A stretch of DNA of 64,000 nt. It comes from Ciona intestinalis. Its lineage: Eukaryota; Chordata; Ascidiacea; Phlebobranchia; Cionidae. Below the pieces are notes generated by a model. It ran no database searches, was not told the DNA's origin, and saw only the letters and a list, made by a program, of their open reading frames with translations. The DNA is taken from assembly GCF_000224145.3 (NCBI RefSeq), contig NC_020172.2:2835557-2899556 (forward strand). The letters run 5' to 3'. Positions 1-11,300 of the stretch are shown here, in pieces (the first letter of the stretch is position 1; every line of letters begins with the position of its first letter). The position numbers were made by a program, and so were the translations under genes.

Positions 1-176
1 AGATGGGTTACTGTTAGCACCTAAAGCCCATATTTTCCGATCCGGTATAAAACAATTTAACAAGGCTCTTTTTGAAGCGTGATGTCATAGTTAAATAATT
101 TTGGAAATATTCTTTGTTTACTAACAAAAGAGATGACTGTCTCATGTTACCCTACGGTATTATGTGTAAATAATAT

Positions 177-370
177 AGTAGGGTGGGGGAAGACGGGACA
201 CCTTTAGTAGCCTACATAATATCTAAATATTCTGACCGAGTTTTTATTCAAATAACAACGGTCTGTGGAAGTTCTGACGATACGGTTTTATAACTCTTTA
301 AATGTGTTTTGTTAACTACCAAATGAGACGAGAAAATAAAACGGTGTCCCATCTTTTCTCACTCTCACTA
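177..370 (+). mobile_element. MITE copy 1 (TA-flanked, G-rich TIR family)
   Basis: Starts GTAGGGTGGGGGAAGACGGG and ends with the inverted form (GTGTCCCATCTTTTCTCAC). Between the ends lies the family core: AACAACGGTCTGTGG, a TACGGTTTTATAA stretch and ACTACCAAATGAGACGAG. It has no coding capacity. This copy defines '+' as the orientation with the CATAATATC segment first. It may be the Ciona MITE described as Cimi-1 (name from memory, unchecked). Confidence 0.85.
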
Positions 371-1194
371 TATCTTTTACTTTATTGCAAATATTTGTAT
401 CATTGTTACTTTATTACATGTTTTTTTTTAATGTATGTGCACTTCTTTCGTTTAATTCTTCTACCTTTTAAACATTTAATAAATGAATATACGCTTGTAC
501 ACCGCTTTAGTATCGAGTCTCGCCCTAAACCAGTGTTTCCGAAAGCCGCGGATAACCAGATCACGCAAGGAAAAGAACAAAAGTAGAAAAAAACTGGAAA
601 CACGAATTGCAATTTAGAGCGTTTTTAGCGCTGATTATTCCCTCCGCTTTTTCTGCCTTGTTGAAAAACCAGTGTTCACACAAAGTATTTAGATTTAGAC
701 TTGTACGAGAAGGGAGTTAAAGATATTAGTTCGCACCAGATTTGAACAACATGTTATAGAAAAATGCTGAAAGAATGAAGTTAAGTAATTTTTTATTATT
801 AAACTAATTCTGCATTGTGATATTATACTAATACCCTGCATTATTATTTTAACACTGTTATAACACTTTTAGTGTCTTAAATTGAGAACAAATACGTCTA
901 CAATAGTATAGCGTGATATCCATTGAAGAAGAGGCCAATAATGAACTTAAACACAATCCAGCAGTAGCTTTTATTTTAATAGTTTTCGAATTTCGGAAAT
1001 ATAGGTATACAATTTGGGTCGTTTGAAACGCATTTTGCTTGTTTCATAATTACGTCCACAATATCACGGATGGCTTTGCCTAATAAAATAATAAACGTTA
1101 ATTTTAGTTCTCCTGACATATGATGGATTTTATATACGTTTTATGTTGAGTATAGAAGCATTACGAAAAGTCCGCTGTTGGGCCCAAACCACCT
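371..1194. other. Intergenic, no gene seen
   Basis: AT-rich DNA between two MITE copies. Short ORFs lack splice-supported neighbours and do not resemble known proteins. Any gene to the left of the window is not visible here. Confidence 0.6.
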
Positions 1195-1380
1195 ATAGAG
1201 AAGATGGGACACCTTTTAACTCTATATTTTCTCGTCCCATTCATTAGTAAACAAAGAACATTCAAAGAATTATAAAACTATATCCTCACGACTCTCATAG
1301 GCCGTTGTTAATTGTTTAAAACACGATCAGGATATTTGGATAATATGTGCTAAAGGTGTTTTATCTTCCCCTACCCTACT
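1195..1380 (-). mobile_element. MITE copy 2
   Basis: Reverse-orientation copy. The left end is shortened (AGAGAAGATGGGACACC), the core AAAACACGATCAGGATATTTGG is intact, and the right end is CTTCCCCTACCCTACTATA. Confidence 0.85.
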
Positions 1381-1589
1381 ATATGTAATGCCGGTTTAAA
1401 TAGGCTGTGAAAGCTTGATTAAAAAATAAAATTCCTTTACCCTTAGATTTAAAACCCCATCCGGCACGAGCATTTTTATTACTATGAATAGTATTATATG
1501 CAGTTTCGATGATGACAGTTATACCGATGATAAGCAAAATGAGAAATGGTGATTTAAGTTTCGGATTCTGTTTTCAGTCGGGATGGTAA

Positions 1590-1790
1590 AGTTTCTTGTT
1601 CTGTTCTACCGAGAACTTTAATTTCTAGCGCTACAGTTTCCTTTCTGTTCAGCTACAAAACCCTAATTTGTAAAGCTAAAGTCCCTCTTTCCGTTTAATT
1701 GCAAACTTAAGTTTTTAGCACCAAAGTTTCTTGCTCGGTTTAATTGCAAGGCTAAAAATTTCTAGCGCTAAAGTTTTAAGTTCCATTTGT
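1590..1790. repeat. Imperfect local repeats upstream of EXOC8
   Basis: Motifs AATTTCTAGCGCTA(C/A)AGTTT, AAGTTTCTTG(T/C)TC and GTTTAATTGCAA recur two or three times within about 200 bp, suggesting a decayed tandem array with units of roughly 60-70 bp. The rest of the spacer from 1381 to the EXOC8 start holds nothing else recognisable. Confidence 0.45.
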
Positions 1791-2315
1791 GCATAATTGG
1801 CCATGTTCACATTTCGATTTGTGCAACTCTACGTTATGCTCATTTGAACGTGTATGCAAATTCTCGTATCGCTGGGCACATGAACCAAACCTGTGCCGTT
1901 AGACTAAAAACTCTGTGTGGGTCGTGTTTAACTTACAAAACACATAGCACACGCATAGTTTAGAGATACAGCTAAACTAAATACGACATATAAACCTTAC
2001 TTACACAGAGATACATTTTGCAATGCATGTTAGATACAGCGGTAGCATATTTGCCCGAAAATGCCTGGGTGGTGGCGCTAGATACCCAACCTAAACAAAA
2101 CTATAGAAGTTAACATATTACAGAAAGTGTATCTTTTGTTTTTGATAAATATATGTTTTATACCGGTGTTTTAGCTGCATCTTGTGTGTTAATTGGTAAC
2201 AACCGCCGAAAATTTAATACGCAGAACGACGTAATAGCTGTGAAGAAAAATAAAAGGGGCAAATTGTGAAGGTTGTAGTCGTTACTACTCTGTCAGTTTT
2301 GCGTTGGATTTAAAC

Positions 2316-5300
2316 ATGGACGGGACAAAAACACTTCCAAAAATGTCGACATCTTTGGCTAAGTCTCTGAGCCAGAGGAATTTTGACGCTGACAAATGTA
2401 AGATTTAAAATGAATTTTACAAAATATTTCTGAAGAATTCTTCCTCTACGTTATCTTTCAATCACTAACTACTAACCAATATGTAATATTAATACCCAAC
2501 AACCCAAATTAAAACTATCAACCTCTTAACACTTCCCACCAGCTTAGTCTGTACCGTACCAGAGAATTTTTTCCTAGTGTTAGTATGGTTTTATAATCTT
2601 GTTTTGTTAACAAGAGTAACTTGTTACAATTTGTTTGACCCCAAAGCATGTTCATACATAATCTACTCAGTACCCTATATAGGAATACAATAGAAAACGG
2701 TTGGGAATATGAGCCATTCCTTGCCTAAGTCCTATAGTACCCACGGCGTGCTGGTCTGGACAACCTTAACATTTTAGAATAGAAATACAAAATGTCTCTT
2801 ACTGCGGTTTAGGTGCAAGACCAGTACTAAGCAGGGGTAAAAATAAATAATATGTGGTAATACTCATGTCTTAAAGTAGTCACATTTTGTCCTATTTTTA
2901 TCTAATAAAAATTGTTTTCAGTTGCCAAAAGCATAAGCGCTCAGTCTGATGGAGATAAAGACTTGCAAGAAAACCGACAAAGAGTTCACGCTCTTGGAGA
3001 AGACACTGCTCAAATATTAAAGAAACAAGTTTATCACAACTATCAGCAGTTCATCGATACTGCAAAAGAAATCTCATGTACGTTAAGTATGTCTATAAGT
3101 TATAAATGGCGTGTAAACGGTCTGTGAGGTGGTATTTTATAACAGTGTTTGGTATTATTGTAACTAGTGTAGAATTCTCCCATGACAAATTAAAAACAAG
3201 TGACCAAATAAGTCTATATCTTGGTAATAAGTTGGAAATAGATGTTTCTGTATGACATAAGGTGTGGATTCTTCACTGGCACCTTACCATCAAATAACAA
3301 CGTCAAAAAACATGAAATATTGTATATATAGTTTTATTTAATTACCAAACTAATTTACCATTAGCGTCTACGTGTTTGCAGAGTTCGCATGTATGGCCTA
3401 GAATTGATTTGTTAACCTATGTGAATGATTAAGGTCCACATAGTAACAGTTTAATTGATAACAATGCTTCAATTAAAAGTAATAACATATATGCATATGG
3501 CCTAAAGAACACCCTTGTTTTTTAAAAGATAATAGTCCCTAAATTCTTATTTGTTATTTTACAATGTCAATTTGATTTGGCAATCCAGAGTAAAGCAATT
3601 GCATTATAGCTATGTAATGACAGTCCACTATATATCAATGCTGTTGAAATATTATAATATTTTTAGTCCTTGAAGGAGAAATGTTCCAATTAAATCACAT
3701 TCTCACTGAACAGAAGAACTTAATGGACACAATGACAACTATATTTGCTTCTAAAGCTAAAGGTAGGTATAAATATATATAAATATATATATATAATAAA
3801 AAACGTTTTCCAACTGAAAAGTAATGTACTATCAAGGCTAAAAATCGGTGTATACTAAAGGTATATCCAAACTAAAATTATATTTTACTCAAATTTATTT
3901 ATTGTTTTTTTTTTTAATAATATCTTTTTTTAGATGACTCCTCGAAGGAAGATAGCAGCAAGAGAAAAGCTGAGGACAAAGCACTAGAACAGAAAAAGGC
4001 CATGTCTGCACTGCGTGATAAAATGGAAGGATGTGCCGTAAGAAGAATTTGTTATTCATTTTTGGTGCCACCCTAAAACTAAAAGACTGACTTTTCACTA
4101 ACCTATGGAATTTTATTTTTCTATTTCCTAAATCGTTTTTACTCTTGAAGGGGTCACCCCTAAATCTCCCGGTTATAATTATTATTTCAGAAGCTATTTT
4201 TAATTTTAAAAACTGCAAAATAATACAAGTAAGAGTAAATTTTGTAACTTCTGACCCTTTCTTTTTTATGTTGTCCCATGAGTCCTTACATTACTAAATG
4301 TGTAACGTGTCCACCAAAACACTCCTAATATAATGCCTTTGTTATTCCAGAACATCATAGACGCTCCAGGTCGTTACTTAGTTCATGATGGTGATGTTTC
4401 AGAACTCGACACGGATTCTTTTAATCAGATTTCAAAAATTCACCTTTTTCTATTCAATGATAGGTGTGGTTTTATTAGTATTTAAGTGTTTTACTGTCTA
4501 AATATGTAAAATTATTTCTGGTATTAATACAATGGTCCAATTTTGGTATGATATACTAGGTTGAGGGAAGATGGGACATCTTTAATACTTTAGCACATAA
4601 TATTCAAATATCTTGATTGTGTTTTAAACAATTACCAATGGTCTATGGGAGTCGTGAGAATACGGTTTTATAATTCTTTGATTTTTTTTGTTAACTACCA
4701 AATAAGACAAGATTATAGAATGAAAAGGTGTCCTATCTTCTCCCACCCTACTATATAATCACTTTTTACACAAAATGAGTTTTATTATTCTCCATTATTT
4801 CAAATTATAAAATATCAGCATAGACATGCAGCTTGCTAAACCTCTTAGCTGCGCCGCAGTGCTTAGTTCTGTGTTTTTTCTAAAAAGTTGTTTTTTCAAA
4901 TTAATTTTTCTACATAGTCTTATTATGTGTTCGATCTTAAATGTTTTTCAAAATTATTTTTTCCACAGTCTTATGGTGACCACCTGGGTTGGAACAAGAC
5001 GCGGCAATGCAGTTGCAGGAAAATATAAATATCAAGTCCTAATACCAATTGACACACTTGCTATTGTTAATGCCAGGGATGTAGGACGTAAGTAGTTTTA
5101 ACAACTTATTTTAACTTTTATGATGATTACATAGGCGGCAAACTTGCTGGTATAGGGAGGCTGGTATTTTTAGATTACCATTCTGAATTTATTTTTGGAT
5201 GGTATTTTTAGATTAGCATTCCTCCGAATTAAATCTTTTTTTGGTTGTAATGCTTAATTAATGCAGTGTGGACAATTCTGGGGTTGGGGCGCCTACCCTG

Positions 5301-8300
5301 CCACCCCAGGTTTGGCGCCTATGGATATTTAACAAATGTTTATAGTTTGTACTGAATGTTAAATAATCAGTACTAGAATTCACAGGTTTTAAACTTCGCA
5401 AATTAAGTTACTGTTACAAATTACAATTGTGTAAAGTTAAATTTGCTTTTTTATATTTATATACATGTTGTGTTTTCAATTGTGCAGTAAATTTATAAGT
5501 TTTGGTTTACCAGGCAAGAAATCCATCACAAAAAGTAAGTCCGGTGCCAAACTAAAATCAGGATGTCAAGTGCATGGCTACTAGATAATTTATAGGATTT
5601 CACACAATTTATACCAAATTTATCAACTTTTCCTAAAAAAAGTTAAAACTGTATATTTGGTAATTAAGATTTACATTTTGCAATTAACTTTATTAATTAT
5701 ATTTGCAATCAATGCTAAATCTGTTAGAACAAAACTATTAATCCAGCAACATTCTTGGCGTATTCTCACTGTCATTGGAATTTTTGGTTTGATAATTTTA
5801 CAATTACTAGGGGATAGGGGTGCGTAGTATGACATGTCACCCTATTTAAAAAAAAACATGGATGGCATCATATTGCCCCTGTCAACCTAATTTTAAAACA
5901 GGGGTGGCACTATATTGCATTCACCCATTTATCAATGAGGTTCCCTATGTTCAAAAACTAAGACTGTAACTGCATATCCCAAATTTTACTAAAAATATAA
6001 ATATTAAAGCACATTTTCATCTAGTTATAGTAGTTGGTGGTATTGTAACTAGATTTGGTGGTAGAAATGAACTAATATGTAAGTAACTTTTGAAGCAGTT
6101 ATACACAGTACAGTTACTTCTATTTTTAGACAAAGAAGGTTATACATTACGCAGTGATGATGTAGGTAAGATTTATTTAACTCAGAATAAATAGCAAGGT
6201 GTAGGCCTATGTATTTATAACTTTTAAATGTAGGAAAGGTAAGGATATTTAGATTAGATACAAATTTTTATTAAACAAATATAACTTATTGGTTACAATG
6301 TTTGCTGATTAATGCAGTGCAGAAAATTGTAGTGTATGCCTGCCTACCATGCTACCCCAGGTTTGGTGTCCATGCATATCTGTATGATACATATAAAGAC
6401 AACAGACTCTATCAGTATTACACTTTACACATAAATACATAAAAAGACTGTATCAGAATTAGTATATACATACATTTAAAGACAGTAAAACACAGGTTTC
6501 TGCCTATAGCCAGTAATCACATAAGTTAATTATAAGTTTTGCCAATACTCAGTTTATTAGTTTTTATAAATTGTCAACAGTATATAATTTCCTTTGATTT
6601 CTAAATTATTGAAATTTGAACACAGCTGTGAAGAATGCTTTCAATGTTCTTGTGCTTCCGGAGTCTAGAATGTTTCAATGCGAAAACTCAAAGGAAAAGG
6701 TAAACGATGCCATAGCTTCCTAGTTCATGTAATTTTGCGCAATAAGAGCCATTTATATGTATTGTGTTAAAGATATATTATAGAACTGGATTTATATACC
6801 GTATTTGTATTAAATTTACGATTGTATTGTAACTTGAAAAAATATATTTGTAAACGCATAATAAATGTATAGTTCTTTAAAAAAGTGTATTCGTAAATTC
6901 ATCTTAAATGTATTGTATTTAAAAAAAATGTATATTTGTAGTTTTGTCCAGTGTATGCATATAAAAGTGGACGTCGATTTTTTCTTAGCTATATCTCTGT
7001 TGAATTTTACTTTTTTAATATCATTGTTATTATTTATACTGTGGTTCAAATTCGTTAATATTGATGGTAATTATAAAATAAGGCACAAAAAAAACAGAAA
7101 AAAAATATGATAATCGACCCACAAATAAAAGTTAAAATATTGTAAAAAGAAAACACAAGACCTAAAAGTAAATTTTAAAATAAATTTATTGTTTTTGAAT
7201 TTTTCACAGAGAGAATGGTTGGAAATCATGGATTCCACGAAACGTAAGCATCTGGCTGATAGAGAAAAACCACCAGAACCTGACACACCAACCACTCCTA
7301 TGTCACCTACTAAGATCTTCAATCGTAAGTAAATTTCATTTATCCTGTCTTTTTATTCTATGTAAGTGAGGTCATACAGCGGCACGCGCGTGAGATTCTG
7401 TGTGGGTGAGGTCATACATCAGTACATGCATGGGGCTTTACATATAGGCCAAGGTTTTTTTTCCATTAACCTGGCACCCAGGGTGGTTCCCATTAGTGAC
7501 TACTGGGTTGAAGTAATGTATGCTATCTGTCTTGCTGAAATGATACATACATGATACACCTATCAGTGTTGAAATTAATCCGGTATCCTTTGTTTGCGAT
7601 GCAAGCGTGTAAACATTGGGTCAATGTGACAAAAAATTACCTGTTTTATGTGGTACTTTGGTACTTGACGAATTTTCCAAATATCTTCTAAGACTTTTAT
7701 GTTAAATTAATTCCAGGTCATTTATATCCTTTGTTTTAATTGTTTCCTAATTTTGGCATTTTTAATTCTTTTGATCTAAAAATTAAGATCATTTTTTCTG
7801 TTTTTTTTAGCTTTTATGGAAATGGATAAGGAGGACACGGGAAGTCCGGAAAAACGAAATGAAAAACTTCCGAAAGTGATTGTTGGTGACCCACATTTAA
7901 ATGAGGAATGGATTGTTGAAATGCCAGAAGATCTGGATGTTTTTATTGCACAAAGAAACTTTGAACAAGCAGTGGAAGTTATATTGAAAAGTAAGCTGTG
8001 CTCTTGTTTTTACTATTTTGTTCTAAAGGAGGTTCCTGAAAATTAGGCTGTACTGTTTTTTTTATATAGTATTCTACATAGCTGGGGTCCTAAAACGTGG
8101 CTTGTCATTGGGTCAGAGATTTAGGCCATGGGCATTTTGTTTGCCCCTTTGTTTTGTGTTTTGTTTTACCACAATGTTTTTTTTTGTTATAGTAGGATGG
8201 GCTTTTCATTCTATAAAAATTATAAAACTCCATCCTCAAGACTACCATAGACCGTTGTTAACTGTTTAAAACATAATCCGGATATTTGAATATTCCGTGC

Positions 8301-11300
8301 TAAAGGTGTCACGTCGTCCCCCGCCCTACTATATGTAAAAAAAGTAATATATGGCTGGCAATTGGCAATAGATAAACCATAGAAGGGCCACTGTTTCTTA
8401 CACTTAGTCCTACTTACAGCCAAGGAATTTCTATCTGACATCAGAGATTGCCCTGCTAAAGTAGAAGTAGGAGAACAACTTCATAATCGAACCACACAAT
8501 TGGTGGATGTGTTATCGCGGTATGTATTGCTGGTTCCATATTTATCAAGATTTAAATTGTCTCCATTTTTAAAGCCATGAAACTATACCTTTAATTTCTC
8601 AAGTATTTTTTCGACCTTCTTTTTTAAGTATATTTTTTCTGCCTATTCAATTAAAGATATAAACTATAAAACCTTACACCACAGTGAGTTAAAGTCGTCT
8701 CCCGATCGGAGTCTGCGAGGAGGCCCTCGTGTGGTGAGAAGACCGGTTGTTCTCCTTATTCGATTGCATGAAACATCCAAGGTAGGAATCAGGAATGTTG
8801 GAAATGCTCCGATTTACCGAGCACCCATGCTTTAATGTCTAGATTAACCTAAGCGCTGAGCCTAAAAACAATGTCAACAAAGGGTGTACAAGTACAATAC
8901 ACTGTGTGGTATGCAGAAAGTATAATCAACGAAAATCATTTATTAAGTTTCCTTGTCGGCATGGCGACAAGTTAAACGGTGACTAAAGTGTATACTTTCT
9001 GCATACCATCCTGAATATATTGTTCCCCACAGGCTTGCAGTCTCTTCCTTTCAAACCAAGGTATTTTCCTGATGGATGAAACAGGCTATAAAAACTTAAC
9101 AAAACTTCAATAACAACATAATCTTTATCTTCTCAGGCTTGTAGTCTCTTTCTTTCAAACCGAAGCAGTGCAGTTACATTCGCAATCCGCCAACTAAGAA
9201 CTGAGGGCTCCCTGTCCCTTTACATTAGCAAGTTGTGTAAAGTTTTCTTTAACAACCTGGAAGAAACAGCTCGAGAATTCAACCAAGCGTTCACGGATAT
9301 AAAAGGCTGCTACTCGTGTATGTCGTATTTTTTGTTAATTTCCCGTTTTAAATGGCCCTTTTTTTCAACTTAGTAAATTATGTGGTAAAGTCTTAACACA
9401 TTTTTGTTTTCATGTAAACAAATATAAAAGGACAGAATTGAGATTTAAATTTTACATAAACAATAAGTTACTATTTAAAAGACTTGATATTTGCAGACCA
9501 ATTAATATTTGCAAACAATATTTAAATTTTTACTTAGTTTTATGTAATTATTAAACTACTTTGTACAGTGACTAAAACTTTACTATTTTTTACCATTTAT
9601 GGTGTTTATTTTTTTAGCCTGTAATAAATTGTTCATATAAAACACTTATATTTTGTTAGGTTTTATATTCCTTTAGCAAATAAAATCCAAATCTCCTAAT
9701 CGTGTTTTAAACAATTAACAACGGCCTATGGAAGTCGTGAGGATACTGTTGTAGTTTTCTTTGATTTTTTCTTTGTTTTCTTCCTAATAGGACCAGAAAA
9801 GAGAAAAAAAGGTGTCCCATCTTCCCCACCCTAGTATTTTAAAATAAAACCAATGCATATTGTAACTCAAATTCAATTATATATATTTCAGCTTTTGTAG
9901 TTTGGAGTCGAAATGAACTAACTTCATTCGTCGATACATTTTCTCAACAAGTATTCGGTCGTAATGCTGATATTTCTGAGGTGGCTGAGTGTGTACAGAA
10001 TGCACAATCTCACTGTGAGAGGGTAAGTCAACATATACAGAAAAAGTTAGAAAAGCTAGGAATTCACTGTGCTCTTACATATTTATTAACAGACATGTTT
10101 TAGTATAGACTCAAGATTATGAATGACAATTATAAATGATGTTGAAAGTGACCCCCGTTAGCATCAATACAAGCTTGGACCCCTCTTATTTTGTTTCTAA
10201 ACGCCTTAATCAGCTGCTCTCTTGGAATAGGTTAAAAAAATTATAAGACTTTACACAGTGACGGACTTTACGAACTCCTTTGAGTACGGCTACTCTTTTA
10301 TCAGAGTACCATGAAGTTTTGAAACACAGATTTTTTTAAAACGTTTTTTTTTATTTTTAACACTTTAAAACCCAAATCAAAACAAAGATTTGTTATTACT
10401 TTAATGTTAGAGAAAAATAATAAATTCTTTATTTTAACATCTCCCAATTTTCACACTAAATTTCATTTTTGACAAAAAAATTCTTCATTTTATCATCATT
10501 TAATTCCCACACCATTAAACACAAATTTTTATGAATTTAATTTTTGGACAAAAATTCAATTTTCCTTTATTTTTCCTCCAGCTCCACAACTTAGGTCTTG
10601 ATCTCAGCTTCCTCCTAAACAACCTCCTTCTCCCTCACATCCAATCCTCGCTCCGGGATCACAAGCAGAAGATCATTGATGCAACAAAACTCAGAAACTC
10701 CGAAGAATTATGGCGACCAAGTAACCTTGGAACACCACAGGTAAAAATGAGTATCAATATTAGAAATGTGCAGATTTGCAAAGAATATTTTTTGCCCAGA
10801 TATTTGTCATATTTTTGTTGTTTTTTTTTACGCTAAATTATTAAGGTTTAATATGGTAATATTAATTAGAAACGACACGCCGATTTTCGTCTCAATTAGC
10901 AAAATTGAGCAAATTGTATATACAAATTACAAAAATCTTTCAATTAAGGGTTAACATACTGTAGGAGAAATGTGTCTTTTGGTATCTCCATGTCAAGATA
11001 GTTGTTTCTAGCTTTAAGATAGCTTGTTTGGAATTATCGGCCAACTCTGGAATGCTTTGCATTATTAATACAGTGCTTGTCGCTAACACATGGTACAGGT
11101 TCGAGTCTCGATGCTGCCACCATTGTGGGTATGTGTGTCATTGGGCGATACATTTAATGGCACTTTCCTAAACCAAGCTTTCCTTCTTGGTTGTCTAAAT
11201 TATCAGCCATGCTTAAGTTAAACAGGCAATCACAATTAAAGTTACTTACATGGTAACTTGTAAGTGGACATAGTATAGCGTCTAAAACTGCCACCAAAAA

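Noticed and set aside
11070-11140. tRNA gene suggested by A- and B-box-like motifs
   Set aside because: The motif context repeats across the window as the head of a SINE and does not fold as a complete cloverleaf.
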